DNA of 64,000 nt from an uncultured Acidovorax sp. (GCA_913774625.1 CAJYHL010000051.1:124001-188000); one strand, 5' to 3'. Positions 25,380 to 35,200 are shown, counted from the stretch's first letter. Notes: generated by a model from the sequence alone, not told the origin. Numbers and translations are program-made.

Positions 25380-26288
25380 TCAAGGCGGCGCTTGCGCAGC
25401 GCCGCCGGCCTGCGCCTTGTCCAGCAGGAAGTCGATGCAGGTGCGCACGGCCCGCGTCTGGTGGCGGTTGGGCAGGTACAGCAGGTACATGTGGGTGCCG
25501 AAGATGCTCAGCCGGTATTCGTCGAGCGTGGTCAGCACCTCGCCGGTGGTCAGTTCGCCCTGCACCACGTAGTCGGGCACCAGGCCCACGCCCAGGCCGG
25601 CCAGGATGCCCTGGCGCAGGAACGGGAAGTGCTCGGAGACGAGGGTGGGCTCCAGCATCACCTCGTGCCGCTCGGTGCCGCGGTAGGCCGACAGGCGCAG
25701 TTGCCGCCCGGTCACGCCGGCCGTGATGACGGGGCCGGCGCGCAGTTCGTGCAGGGTGCGCGGCAGGCCGTGGCGGCGAGCGTAGCCGGCCGATGCGCAG
25801 GCCAGGTAGCGCACCGTGCCCAGGCTGCGCGCCACCAGCGACAGGGGCGGCTCCTGCACCACGCGGATGGCGATGTCCACCTCGTCGCGCAGGTTGTCGG
25901 CGCGGTTCTCGAACAGCACGTCCAGCACGATGCCGGGATAGAGGCGCTTGAACTCGATCAGCCAGTCGCTCGCCACGATCTGCCCATAGCCGCTGGGCAG
26001 GCTGATGCCCACGCGGCCCTGCAGCTCCTGGCCCAGCGTGGTCACGGCCTCCTGCGCGGCGCGCAGCTCGTTCTGGATGGTGCGGCCGTGCTCGTACAGG
26101 CGCAGGCCGATCTCGGTGGGCTCCACCCGGCGCGTGGTGCGCTGCACCAGCTGCACGCCCACGGCCTTTTCCAGCTTGGTGAGGTGGTAGCTCACATTGG
26201 CGCGGCTCATGCGCAGCTTGCGCGCGGCCTGGCTCAGGTTGCCGCTGTCGATGATCTCGACCAGCAGGGTCAGCGAGGGCAGATCCAT
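25380..26288 (-). CDS. LysR-family regulator, divergent from the acyl-CoA operon
   Basis: 302 residues, standard LTTR length. The HTH is near 1-60 (LVEIIDSGNLSQAARKLRMSRANVSYHL) and the effector domain runs to the end. MDLPSLT at 26288 is the start; the ORF-track extension (52 residues) crosses the promoter. It diverges from the 3-hydroxyacyl-CoA dehydrogenase gene across 116 bp holding a 15-bp palindrome. Most likely the local regulator of the acyl-CoA degradation operon. Confidence 0.9.
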   Translation of the reverse strand: MDLPSLTLLVEIIDSGNLSQAARKLRMSRANVSYHLTKLEKAVGVQLVQRTTRRVEPTEIGLRLYEHGRTIQNELRAAQEAVTTLGQELQGRVGISLPSGYGQIVASDWLIEFKRLYPGIVLDVLFENRADNLRDEVDIAIRVVQEPPLSLVARSLGTVRYLACASAGYARRHGLPRTLHELRAGPVITAGVTGRQLRLSAYRGTERHEVMLEPTLVSEHFPFLRQGILAGLGVGLVPDYVVQGELTTGEVLTTLDEYRLSIFGTHMYLLYLPNRHQTRAVRTCIDFLLDKAQAGGAAQAPP

Positions 26289-26317
26289 GGGGAATTCAGC
26301 AGATTGGTTGAAATCCT

Positions 26318-26332
26318 TTGACAGTCTGTCAA
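26318..26332. promoter_or_regulatory. 15-bp palindrome, candidate LysR operator
   Basis: TTGACAG-T-CTGTCAA, perfect 7-bp arms, centred 37 bp from the LysR start and 80 bp from the operon start. The left arm also reads as a -35 box (TTGACA), so bound protein could block or position RNA polymerase. Confidence 0.55.
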
Positions 26333-26404
26333 TGATTGATGTGATTGTCAGAAAACATTGTCGCCGCAAGAATGGATCGGAACCCAGATCCAGGAGACAA
26401 AGGC

Positions 26405-28540
26405 ATGACCTCAGCAGCGGCAACCGCGTCGCCCGTGCAAACACGCCTGCAGGGCGACGGCGTTCTCGTCGTCCGCATCGACAATCCGCCCGTGAACGCG
26501 CTGGGCGCAGCCGTGCGGCAGGGCCTGATGGAGGCCATCGGCGAGGCCGAATCGCGCGCCGACGTGCAGGCGGTGCTGATCGTGGGCGCCGGCAAGGCCT
26601 TCATCGCCGGGGCTGACATCCGCGAATTCGGCAAGCCGCCCGTGCCGCCGGCCCTGCCCGAGGTCTGCCAGCGCATCGAGTCCTGCGCCAAGCGCGTGGT
26701 GGCCGCCATCCATGGCGCGGCGCTGGGCGGCGGGCTGGAAGTGGCGCTCGCGGCGCACTACCGCGTGGCGCTGCCGGGCGCGCAGCTCGGCCTGCCCGAG
26801 GTGAACCTGGGCCTGCTGCCCGGCGCGGGCGGCACGCAGCGCGCGCCGCGCCTGATGGGCGTGAAGCCGGCCGCCGAGATGATGCTGGGCGGCAAGCCCC
26901 TGAATGCCAAGGCGGCCCTGGCCGCCGGCCTGGTGGACCGGCTGGCGGAGGGCGACGACCCGGTCGCCGCAGGCCTGGCCTGCGTGCAGGAGCTGCAGGC
27001 CGCGCAGGCGCCGCTGCGCCGCACGCGCGACGTCGCTATCGCCGACCGCACTGCCGCGCTGGCCGAGCTGGACGCGCTGGCCGCCGATACCGCCAAGAAA
27101 TCGCGCGGCCTCTTTTCGCCGCAGAAGATCGTCGAATGCGTGCGCAACGCCGTGGAGCTGCCCTTCGATGAAGGCATGCAGCGCGAGCGTGCGGCGTTCA
27201 TGGAATGCATCGCCAGCCCGCAGCGCGCGGGATTGATCCATGCCTTCTTCGCCGAGCGCGAGGTCGCCAAGGTGCCCGAGGCGCAGGCCGCCGCGCCGCG
27301 CCCGGTGGCCTCCATCGCCGTCATCGGCGGCGGCACCATGGGCGCGGGCATCACCGTGTCGGCGCTGGACGCCGGCCTGCCCGTGACGATGATCGAGCGC
27401 GATGACGCCTCGCTGGCCCGGGGCCGCGCGCATGTCGAGAAGGTGTACGACGGCCTCGTCGCCAAGGGCCGCATGACGGCCGAGGCCAAGGCCGCCGTGA
27501 TGGCGCGCTACACCGGCAGCACGCGCTACGAAGACATCGCCGAGGCCGATCTGGTGATCGAGGCGGTGTTCGAGGACCTGGAGGTCAAGAAGGCCGTGTT
27601 CCGCGAGCTGGACCGCGTCTGCAGGCCCGGCGCGGTGCTGGCCACCAACACCTCGTACCTGGACATCGACGCGATCGCCGCCGCCACGCAGCGCCCGCAG
27701 GACGTGATCGGCCTGCACTTCTTCAGCCCCGCCAACATCATGAAGCTGCTGGAGATCGTGGTGCCGGCCAAGGTGAGCGCCGACGTGGTCGCCACCGCCT
27801 TCGCGCTCGCCAAGCGGCTCAAGAAGGTGCCGGTGCGTGCCGGCGTGTGCGACGGCTTCATCGGCAACCGCATCCTGGCCGTGTACAAGCAGGCGGCCGA
27901 CTATCTTCTGGAAGACGGCGCCTCGCCCTACGAGATCGACGCGGCGGTGCGCGGCTTCGGCTACCCCATGGGCCCGTTCCAGGTGACCGACCTGGCCGGC
28001 GGCGACATCGGCTGGGCCACGCGCAAGCGCCGCGCGGCCACGCGCGACCCCAAAGCGCGCTACGTGGAGATCGCCGACCGCATCTGCGAGCGCGGCTGGT
28101 TCGGCCAGAAGACCGGGCGCGGCTTCTACCTCTACCCCGAGGGCGCCCGCACGGGCCAGCCCGATCCGGAGGTGCTGGCCATCGTCGATGCCGAGCGCGC
28201 GAAAAAGGGCGTCGTGCCACGCAGCTTCACGCCCGAAGAAATCATGCGCCGCTACATGGCCGCGATGGTCAACGAGGGCGCGAAGGTGGTGGAAGAGGGC
28301 ATCGCCTTGCGGCCGCTGGACGTGGACGTGACCTTTCTCTCGGGCTACGGCTTCCCGCGCTTTCGCGGCGGGCCGATGCACTACGCCGACACGGTGGGCC
28401 TGCCGACGATCCTGGCCGACATCCGCGAATTCGCGCAGGAAGACCCCCTCTTCTGGAAGCCCGCGCCGCTGCTGGAAAAGCTGGTGGCCGAGGGCCGCGA
28501 CTTCGGCAGCCTGAACCGCGCTGCTGCCGAAGCGCATTGA
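26405..28540 (+). CDS. Fused enoyl-CoA hydratase/3-hydroxyacyl-CoA dehydrogenase (FadJ/PimF-like)
   Basis: 711 residues. N-terminal crotonase domain (1-190) with oxyanion-hole segments VGAGKAFIAGADIREFG and HGAALGGGLEVALAAHYRVA, and catalytic Glu in GLPEVNLGLLPGAGGTQR. NAD-binding 3-hydroxyacyl-CoA dehydrogenase domain from ~300 (VIGGGTMGAGI), with HFFSPANIM and a C-terminal 3HCDH domain. It performs hydration and NAD-dependent oxidation in beta-oxidation. The ATG at 26405 follows AGGAGA at good spacing and is preferred over 26345. First gene of a seven-gene operon; PimF-like by its pairing with two acyl-CoA dehydrogenases. Confidence 0.92.
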   Translation: MTSAAATASPVQTRLQGDGVLVVRIDNPPVNALGAAVRQGLMEAIGEAESRADVQAVLIVGAGKAFIAGADIREFGKPPVPPALPEVCQRIESCAKRVVAAIHGAALGGGLEVALAAHYRVALPGAQLGLPEVNLGLLPGAGGTQRAPRLMGVKPAAEMMLGGKPLNAKAALAAGLVDRLAEGDDPVAAGLACVQELQAAQAPLRRTRDVAIADRTAALAELDALAADTAKKSRGLFSPQKIVECVRNAVELPFDEGMQRERAAFMECIASPQRAGLIHAFFAEREVAKVPEAQAAAPRPVASIAVIGGGTMGAGITVSALDAGLPVTMIERDDASLARGRAHVEKVYDGLVAKGRMTAEAKAAVMARYTGSTRYEDIAEADLVIEAVFEDLEVKKAVFRELDRVCRPGAVLATNTSYLDIDAIAAATQRPQDVIGLHFFSPANIMKLLEIVVPAKVSADVVATAFALAKRLKKVPVRAGVCDGFIGNRILAVYKQAADYLLEDGASPYEIDAAVRGFGYPMGPFQVTDLAGGDIGWATRKRRAATRDPKARYVEIADRICERGWFGQKTGRGFYLYPEGARTGQPDPEVLAIVDAERAKKGVVPRSFTPEEIMRRYMAAMVNEGAKVVEEGIALRPLDVDVTFLSGYGFPRFRGGPMHYADTVGLPTILADIREFAQEDPLFWKPAPLLEKLVAEGRDFGSLNRAAAEAH

Positions 28541-28562
28541 CGAACCACATCCGAAAGACCCC

Positions 28563-29759
28563 ATGGATCTGCAATTCACCCCCCAGGAGGAGGCCTTCCG
28601 CGACGAAGTGCAGGCCTTCCTGAAAGAGCACCTGCCCGCCGAGCTGTCGCACAAGGTGCGCGCCGGCCTGCGCCTGGACAAGGCCGACATGGAGCGCTGG
28701 CACGCGATCCTGAACGCGCGCGGCTGGCTCGCGAACCACTGGCCCGAGCAGTACGGCGGGCCGGGCTGGAACGCCGTGCAGAAGTTCATCTTCGAGAACG
28801 AATGCGCGCTGGCCGGCGCGCCGCGCATCGTGCCCTTCGGCGTGAACATGCTGGGCCCGGTGCTCATCAAATACGGCAACGAGGCGCAGAAGCAGTACTG
28901 GCTGCCGCGCATCCTGAGCGGCGAGGACTGGTGGTGCCAGGGCTATTCGGAGCCCGGCGCGGGATCGGACCTGGCCTCGGTCAAGACCACGGCCGTGCGC
29001 CAGGGCGACCACTACGTCGTCAACGGCCAGAAGACCTGGACCACGCTCGGCCAGCACGCCAACATGATCTTCTGCCTGGTGCGCACCGACCGCGAGGCCA
29101 AGGCACAGTCGGGCATCAGCTTTCTGCTGGTGGACATGCGCTCGCCCGGTGTCGAGGTGCGGCCGATCATCACGCTGGACGGCGAGCACGAGGTGAACGA
29201 GGTGTTCTTCACCGACGTGCGCGTGCCGGCCGAAAACCTGGTGGGCGAGGAGAACAAGGGCTGGACCTACGCCAAGTACCTGCTGACCTACGAGCGCACC
29301 AACATCGCGGGCGTGGGCTTCTCGGTGGCAGCGCTGGAGAAGTTGAAGCGCGTGGCCGCCACGGTGCAATGCAACGGCCGCCCGCTCGCGCAGGACCCGC
29401 TGTTCGCCGCGCGCCTCGCCCGCGTGGAGATCGACCTGGAGAACATGAAGACCACCAACCTGCGCGTGATCGCCGCCGTCGCCGGCGGCGGCGTGCCGGG
29501 TGCGGAAAGCTCCATGCTGAAGATCCGCGGCACCGAGATCCGCCAGGAGATCCTCTCGCTCACGCGCCGCGCCATGGGCCCCTATGCGCTGCCCTTCGAG
29601 GAAGAGGCGCTGCACGCCGGCCACGAAGACCTGGCCGTGGGGCCGGAAGGCGCCGCTGCCGCCGCGGCGAACTACTTCAACTACCGCAAGCTGTCGATCT
29701 TCGGCGGCTCCAACGAGATCCAGAAAAACATCATCTCCAAGATGATCCTGGGACTGTGA
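28563..29759 (+). CDS. Acyl-CoA dehydrogenase, large subunit (PimC-like)
   Basis: 398 residues. FAD-binding segments are CQGYSEPGAGSDLASVKT and NGQKTWTTLGQHAN; the C-terminal FGGSNEIQKNIISK matches the conserved acyl-CoA dehydrogenase end. The order (this ~398-residue protein followed 4 bp later by a shorter diverged dehydrogenase) matches the PimC/PimD pair that forms heteromeric pimeloyl-CoA dehydrogenase. Substrate assignment is by analogy only; other long dicarboxyl-CoA or ring-derived acyl-CoAs are possible. Confidence 0.88.
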   Translation: MDLQFTPQEEAFRDEVQAFLKEHLPAELSHKVRAGLRLDKADMERWHAILNARGWLANHWPEQYGGPGWNAVQKFIFENECALAGAPRIVPFGVNMLGPVLIKYGNEAQKQYWLPRILSGEDWWCQGYSEPGAGSDLASVKTTAVRQGDHYVVNGQKTWTTLGQHANMIFCLVRTDREAKAQSGISFLLVDMRSPGVEVRPIITLDGEHEVNEVFFTDVRVPAENLVGEENKGWTYAKYLLTYERTNIAGVGFSVAALEKLKRVAATVQCNGRPLAQDPLFAARLARVEIDLENMKTTNLRVIAAVAGGGVPGAESSMLKIRGTEIRQEILSLTRRAMGPYALPFEEEALHAGHEDLAVGPEGAAAAAANYFNYRKLSIFGGSNEIQKNIISKMILGL

Positions 29760-29763
29760 CGCC

Positions 29764-30909
29764 ATGAATTTCGAACACACCGAAGACCGCCGCATGCTGG
29801 CGGACACGCTGGACCGCTTCATCGCCGGGCAGGCCGGCATCGAGCAGCGCAACCACGCTGCCTACGGCGCGCAGGGCCACAGCCCCGACCTGTACCGCGG
29901 CTTCGCCGAGCTGGGCGCGATCGGCGCGCTGTTCACCGAGGCCGACGGCGGCTTCGGCGGCGCGGGCTTCGACGTCAGCGTGGTGTTCGAGCGCCTGGGC
30001 CGCGGCCTCGTCGCCGAACCTTTGCTTGGCGCCCTGGTGGTGGGCCGCGCCGTGGCGGCGGCCGGCAGCGCCGCGCAGAAAGACGCCGTGCTGGCGCCGC
30101 TGATGGCCGGCGAGGCCGTGGCCGCGCTGGCGCACGACGAGCCGGGCGGGCACTACGAGCCGACGCGCGTGGCGGCCACCGCGCGCCGTGCGGGCGACGG
30201 TGGGGGCTGGGTGATCGACGGCGCCAAGGGCGTGGTGCTGTTCGGCGACAGCGCCGGCTGGCTGCTGGTGTCGGCCCGCACGGGCGGCGGCAGCTTCGAC
30301 GCGGCGGGCATCTCCCTGTTCCTGGTGCCCGGCGATGCCGCGGGCCTCACCCGCCAGGGCCATGGACGCATCGACGGCGGCCGCACGGCCGAACTGGTCT
30401 TCACGAACGTGGCCGTGGGCGCGGATGCGCTGCTGGGCGCGGAAGGCGAGGGCGCTGCGCTGCTGGAGCGCGCCGTGGGCTGGGGCCTGCTGGCGCTCTG
30501 CGCCGAGGCCGTGGGCGCGATGGACGTGGCCAAGGAACACACGCTGGAATACCTGCGCACCCGCAAGCAGTTCGGCGTGCCGATCGGCAGCTTCCAGGCG
30601 CTGCAGCACCGCATGGCGGACCTGCTGCTGGAGGTGGAGCAGGCCCGCTCCGCCGTCATCAACGCCGCGGCCGCGATCGACGGTACCGACCGCGCCGCAC
30701 GCGAGCGGGCGCTCTCGGCCGCCAAGTTCAGCATAGGCCGCATCGGCACGCTCGTGGCCGAGGAAAGCATCCAGATGCATGGGGGCATCGGCATGACCTG
30801 GGAGCTGCCGCTGGCGCACTATGCGAAGCGTCTGGTGATGATCGACCACCAGCTGGGCGATGAAGACCACCATCTGGCGCGCTACATCGAGTTCAGCCAA
30901 TCGGCGTAA
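29764..30909 (+). CDS. Acyl-CoA dehydrogenase, small subunit (PimD-like)
   Basis: 381 residues, more diverged than its partner. It keeps RTRKQFGVPIGSFQALQHRMADL (~260) and the C-terminal QMHGGIGMTWELPLAHYAKRL, while the central FAD-binding loops are weaker (AHDEPGGHY in place of the TEP.AGSD motif). Heteromeric acyl-CoA dehydrogenases share the flavin and active site between two such chains. Starts 4 bp after its partner's stop. Confidence 0.86.
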   Translation: MNFEHTEDRRMLADTLDRFIAGQAGIEQRNHAAYGAQGHSPDLYRGFAELGAIGALFTEADGGFGGAGFDVSVVFERLGRGLVAEPLLGALVVGRAVAAAGSAAQKDAVLAPLMAGEAVAALAHDEPGGHYEPTRVAATARRAGDGGGWVIDGAKGVVLFGDSAGWLLVSARTGGGSFDAAGISLFLVPGDAAGLTRQGHGRIDGGRTAELVFTNVAVGADALLGAEGEGAALLERAVGWGLLALCAEAVGAMDVAKEHTLEYLRTRKQFGVPIGSFQALQHRMADLLLEVEQARSAVINAAAAIDGTDRAARERALSAAKFSIGRIGTLVAEESIQMHGGIGMTWELPLAHYAKRLVMIDHQLGDEDHHLARYIEFSQSA

Positions 30910-30929
30910 AACGAGAAGGAGCCAGTCCA

Positions 30930-31739
30930 ATGACGGAGACGACCGCGCCCCTGCTGCAGCGCCGCGAGGGCGCCGTGCTGGTGCTCAGCAACAACAACAC
31001 CGCCGCGCGCAACGCGCTGTCGCCCGCGTTCTATGCCGCGCTGACCGAGGCGCTGGCCGCGGCGCAGCAGGATCCCGCGGTGGGCGCCATCGTGCTCACC
31101 GGCGAAGGCGGGCACTTCTGCGCGGGCGGCGACCTGCGCCAATTGGCCAAGCGGCGCGAGCTGCCCATCGAGGAGCGCCGCGCCAGGCTGGAAGGCCTGC
31201 ACGACCTGATCCGCGCGGTGCGCGGCAGCGGCAAGCCGGTGATCGCCGCGGTGGAGGGGGCGGCGGCCGGTGCGGGCCTGTCGCTGGCGCTGGCCTGCGA
31301 CATGCTGGTGGCGGCGCGCGATGCCGTCTTCTCCGTGGCCTACGTCAAGGTCGGCCTCACGCCCGACGGCGGCGCGACGGCCTTCCTCGCCGAATTCGTG
31401 TCACGCCAGGTGCTGACGGAGCTGTGCCTGACGGGCGAGCGCATCTCGGGCGAGCGCCTGCATGCCCTGGGCGCCGTCAACCGCCTGGCCGAGCCGGGCG
31501 AGGCGCTGGCCGGCGCGCTGGCGCTGGCCGCCAGCGTGGCGAACGGGCCGCAGCAGGCCATGGCGCGCATCAAGGCCCTCTGCCTGGCGGCGCCCCAGGC
31601 CACGCTCGAAGAGCAGCTGGAGAGCGAAGCGCAGAGCATGGTGCTGTCGCAGGAGACCGAAGAGTCCCGCGAAGGCATCGCCGCCTTCCTGGAAAAGCGC
31701 GCGCCCGACTACGTGCGCCTGCGCGGCCCGGCGGCCTGA
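30930..31739 (+). CDS. Enoyl-CoA hydratase/isomerase family protein
   Basis: 269-residue crotonase. Oxyanion-hole segments are GEGGHFCAGGDLRQL (~59) and VEGAAAGAGLSLALACDML (~108); the following VGLTPDGGATAFLAEFV shows Asp at the position usually held by the second catalytic Glu (GLxPxxG region), as in PaaG-like isomerases. Follows the dehydrogenase pair by 20 bp with AAGGAG before the ATG. Probably hydrates or isomerises the enoyl-CoA made upstream. Confidence 0.88.
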   Translation: MTETTAPLLQRREGAVLVLSNNNTAARNALSPAFYAALTEALAAAQQDPAVGAIVLTGEGGHFCAGGDLRQLAKRRELPIEERRARLEGLHDLIRAVRGSGKPVIAAVEGAAAGAGLSLALACDMLVAARDAVFSVAYVKVGLTPDGGATAFLAEFVSRQVLTELCLTGERISGERLHALGAVNRLAEPGEALAGALALAASVANGPQQAMARIKALCLAAPQATLEEQLESEAQSMVLSQETEESREGIAAFLEKRAPDYVRLRGPAA

Positions 31740-31827
31740 CGCGCTTGCCCTGCCGGGTCGCGCAGGGGGCAGCGGCCACGCCGCCCGCCGCACCACAATG
31801 AACGAACGAATGACTGGAGACAAGACA

Positions 31828-33072
31828 TTGAACGCCACCACCCCTGACGCCGTTTCGCCGGACGCCATCGACTTTCCGCTGGAGGGCGTGCGCGTGCTCG
31901 ACCTCTCGCGCGTGTTCGCCGGGCCGCTGTGCGGCCAGGTGCTGGCCGATTTCGGCGCCGAGGTGGTGAAGGTGGAGCATCCCGGCCGCGGCGACGATAC
32001 GCGCGACTGGGGCATGCGCATCGGCAAGACCGAGACCACCTACTACAACAGCATGAACCGCAACAAGCGGTCGATCACGCTGGACCTGCAGAGCCCCGAG
32101 GGCGCGAAGATCGTGCACGAATTGCTGCCGCTCATCGATGTGGTGATCCACAACTTCAAGACCGGCGGCGCCGAGAAGCTGGGCCTGGGCTACGAGCAGC
32201 TCAAGGCGATCAAGCCCGACCTGATCTACTGCGCCGTGGCCGGCTACGACGTGACCGGCCCCGAGGCGAAGCGGCCGGGCTACGACCTGGTGGTGCAGGG
32301 CGAGACGGGGCTCATGGCGCTCAACGGCGAGGCCGGCCAGCCCCCGCTGAAGTTCGGCGTGGCCGTGGTGGACCTGATGACCGGCATGTACGCCGCGCAG
32401 GCCGTGCTGGCGGCGCTGTTCCAGCGCAGCCGCACGGGCCGCGGCCGCCTGATCGAGATGGCGCTCTACGACTGCGGCCTCATGGTGACCGGCTACTACG
32501 GGCTCGATGCGATGCAGCTGGGGCACGACCCGGCACGCTACGGCAATGCGCATCCGTCCATCGTGCCCTACGGCATGTTCGAGGCGGCCGATGGCCCGCT
32601 CATCATCGCCGTGGGCAACAACGCCCAGTTCGACAAGTTCTGCCGCCAGGTGATCGAACGGCCCGACATCGTGGAAGACCCGCGTTTCGCCACCAACGTG
32701 GAGCGCGCGAAGAACCGCCACGAGATCGGCCCGATGCTCACGGAGCTGATCCGCGGCTTTCCCCGCGAGGTGCTGCTCGAGCGCCTGTCGGCTTGCGGCA
32801 TTCCCTGCGGCAAGGTGGCCGGCCTGCACGAGGCGCTCACCAGCGAGCGCACGCGGCGCGGCGGCCTGCTACAGGACATGCCGCACCCCGTGGTGGGCAC
32901 CACGCCCGTGTTCGCGCCGCCTTACCGCATCGACGGCCAGCGCCTGCCCATCCGCAACGCGCCGCCCACGCTGGGCGAGGGCACGCGGGAGGTGCTGCAG
33001 CGCCTGCTGCAGATGAGCGATGCGCAACTGCACGAGCTGCAGCAGCGCGGCGTACTCACCTTGCCGGAATGA
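31828..33072 (+). CDS. CaiB/BaiF family CoA transferase
   Basis: 414 residues from the TTG at 31828, which has a good GGAGA Shine-Dalgarno 7 nt upstream. ATGs at 31798 and 31810 are in frame but lack one, so the start remains open. Family III CoA-transferase features: GVRVLDLSRVFAGPLCGQVLADFGAEVVKVE at the N-terminus and GRGRLIEMALYDCGL later; the catalytic Asp should lie in the segment GYDLVVQGETGLMALNGE. It moves CoA between carboxylic acids without ATP and would activate a substrate for the operon's dehydrogenases. Confidence 0.88.
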   Translation: MNATTPDAVSPDAIDFPLEGVRVLDLSRVFAGPLCGQVLADFGAEVVKVEHPGRGDDTRDWGMRIGKTETTYYNSMNRNKRSITLDLQSPEGAKIVHELLPLIDVVIHNFKTGGAEKLGLGYEQLKAIKPDLIYCAVAGYDVTGPEAKRPGYDLVVQGETGLMALNGEAGQPPLKFGVAVVDLMTGMYAAQAVLAALFQRSRTGRGRLIEMALYDCGLMVTGYYGLDAMQLGHDPARYGNAHPSIVPYGMFEAADGPLIIAVGNNAQFDKFCRQVIERPDIVEDPRFATNVERAKNRHEIGPMLTELIRGFPREVLLERLSACGIPCGKVAGLHEALTSERTRRGGLLQDMPHPVVGTTPVFAPPYRIDGQRLPIRNAPPTLGEGTREVLQRLLQMSDAQLHELQQRGVLTLPE

Positions 33073-33127
33073 TGGATGGATTGACTGATTGATCGACCGA
33101 CCCCACGCTCCACGGAGGACTTTCGCC

Positions 33128-33940
33128 ATGAACGCTGACATTCGCCCGCACGCCACCGCCACCGCCGCCGCCGCCGCCGCCGAGCAGGCCGGCAGCGTGC
33201 GCCACCAGGTCTCCCCCGAGGAATGGCAGACCCGCGTCGATCTGGCCGCCGCCTACCGGCTGGTGGCTCACTTCGGCTGGGACGACCTGATCTTCACGCA
33301 CATCTCCGCCCGCGTGCCCGGCGAGCCGGACCGCTTCCTCATCAACCCCTACGGCATGCTGTTCGACGAGATCACCGCCTCCAGCCTGGTGAAGGTGGAC
33401 CACCACGGCGAGCCCGTGATGCCCACCGACTACGACGTGAACCCGGCCGGCTTCCTGATCCACAGCGCCATCCACGAGGCGCGGCCCGAGGTGCAGTGCG
33501 TGCTGCACACCCACACGGCCTACGGCGTGGCGGTGTCGGCGCAGGAAGGCGGGCTGCTGCCTATCTCGCAGCAGTCCATCTTCCCGCTGGCGGGCCTGGC
33601 CTACCACGGCTACGAGGGCGTGGCGCTGAACGACGACGAACGCCCGCGCCTGGTGGCCGACCTGGGCACGCGCAACTGCATGATCCTGCGCAACCACGGC
33701 CTGCTGACCTGCGGGCGGGGCGTGCCCGAGGCGCTGCTGACCATGTACACGCTGGAATCGGCCTGCCGCATCCAGATCCTGGCGCAGGCCGGCGGCGGCG
33801 CGCTCACGCGCATTCCCGGCGAGATCATCGCCACCTCGCTGGAGCAGTCGCGGCAGGTCACCAAGGGCAAGGGCGCGGGCCTGGCCTGGCCCGGGCTGCT
33901 GCGCCGGCTGGACCGCCTCGACCCCGGCTACAAGGACTGA
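33128..33940 (+). CDS. Class II aldolase/adducin-family protein
   Basis: 270 residues. N-terminal 14 Ala/Thr-rich residues, then the Aldolase_II domain. Zinc-binding motifs are VLHTHTAYG (HxH, ~127) and the later LRNHGLLTCG (~191). DDLIFTHISARVPG and INPYGMLFDEI are typical. These proteins act as fuculose- or ribulose-phosphate aldolases, or in other roles when found in CoA operons. The ATG at 33128 has GGAGG 11 nt upstream; the ORF-track start does not. Confidence 0.88.
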   Translation: MNADIRPHATATAAAAAAEQAGSVRHQVSPEEWQTRVDLAAAYRLVAHFGWDDLIFTHISARVPGEPDRFLINPYGMLFDEITASSLVKVDHHGEPVMPTDYDVNPAGFLIHSAIHEARPEVQCVLHTHTAYGVAVSAQEGGLLPISQQSIFPLAGLAYHGYEGVALNDDERPRLVADLGTRNCMILRNHGLLTCGRGVPEALLTMYTLESACRIQILAQAGGGALTRIPGEIIATSLEQSRQVTKGKGAGLAWPGLLRRLDRLDPGYKD

Positions 33941-34007
33941 GCTGCCAGCACCGGCCTGCGCCGGGCCCGCCGGCGTTCAGACAACGAAGAAGGAGACAGC
34001 ACGCACC

Positions 34008-35012
34008 ATGGCAGACCACCGCACCCCATCATCCCGCCGCCTTTTCCTGCAGGCCGGCTCGGCGCTGGCCGCAGGCGCCGCCGCCCTGGCGTTGCCCGTC
34101 CGGGCCCAGAGCCCGTGGCCGTCGCGGCCCATCCGCATCGTCGTTCCCTATACGGCGGGCGGCTTCACCGACCAGATGGCGCGCCTGCTGCAGGCGGGCC
34201 TGCAGCAGCGCCTGGGCCAGCCGGTCATCGTGGACAACAAGCCCGGCGCCAACGGCATCATCGGCGTGGACGCGGTGGCCAAGGCCGCGCCCGACGGCTA
34301 TACCTTCGGCGTGTTCATCGCCGCCTATGCGGCCAACACCACGCTCTACCCCAAGCTGCCCTACGACCCGAAGAAGGATTTGGCGGGCGTGTCGCTCATG
34401 GGCATCTCCCCGCTGGTGGCGGCGGTAGCCTTGAACGCTCCCTTCAAGACCCTGGCCGAGCTGGTGGCCTACGGCAAGTCGCATCCCGGCAAGATCAGCT
34501 ATGCCTCGTCGGGCACGGGCTCGGCCGCGCATCTCACCTCGGAACTGATGCGCAGCGTCACGGGCGTGGACATGGTCCATGTGCCCTACAAGGGCGCCTC
34601 GCCGGCATTGGCCGACCTGCTGGGCGGGCAGGTGCCGCTGTTCCTGGACCCGCCGCCCAACCTGATCCAGCCCGCCAAGGCCGGCAAGATCCGCCTCATC
34701 GGCGTTGCCAGCGACAAGCGCCTGGCCGCGCTGCCGGACGTGCCCACCTTCGCAGAGCAGGGCTACCCGGGCCTGGTGGGCAGCACCTGGGCCGCCATGC
34801 TGGCGCCTGCGGGTACCCCGGCGGCCACCGAGCAGCGCATGTCCGAAGAGGTGGCGCGCATCATCCGCAGCCCCGAGGTCTCGCGCCGGCTGGAGGAGAC
34901 CATGGGCACCATCCCCGAAGGATCGACCCCGCAGGAATGCGATGCCTTCATCGCCGCCGAGACCGCCAAGTGGGCCCGCGTGATCCGCTCGGCGGGCGTC
35001 ACGCTGGACTGA
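34008..35012 (+). CDS. Tripartite tricarboxylate transporter substrate-binding protein (Bug/TctC)
   Basis: 334 residues. The signal peptide has twin Arg ([25 protein letters not shown]), suggesting Tat or Sec export with cleavage after VRA. The mature protein starts [19 protein letters not shown], the standard Bug opening, with [15 protein letters not shown] and [18 protein letters not shown]. Bug proteins bind carboxylates in the periplasm and are highly expanded in Comamonadaceae. No TctA/TctB membrane genes are nearby, so it is an orphan receptor, probably for the substrate of this operon. Confidence 0.92.
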   Translation: MADHRTPSSRRLFLQAGSALAAGAAALALPVRAQSPWPSRPIRIVVPYTAGGFTDQMARLLQAGLQQRLGQPVIVDNKPGANGIIGVDAVAKAAPDGYTFGVFIAAYAANTTLYPKLPYDPKKDLAGVSLMGISPLVAAVALNAPFKTLAELVAYGKSHPGKISYASSGTGSAAHLTSELMRSVTGVDMVHVPYKGASPALADLLGGQVPLFLDPPPNLIQPAKAGKIRLIGVASDKRLAALPDVPTFAEQGYPGLVGSTWAAMLAPAGTPAATEQRMSEEVARIIRSPEVSRRLEETMGTIPEGSTPQECDAFIAAETAKWARVIRSAGVTLD

Positions 35013-35200
35013 GTGTCCGAGGCCGCCGCCGGGGGCCGTGCTGGCGGCACGCATTCCGGCCCATGGCAAGCGGGCTCGCGGATTGCACGGCGGGGGATCA
35101 AGGTCAGCGGCTGTGCGCCGATAAGATAGGGCATGTGAGCCTCCAGCCGCCGCGCGCGTCTGGAGGCTTCGTCCCCTTTGCTCCTTTCCGGCCGCCCACC

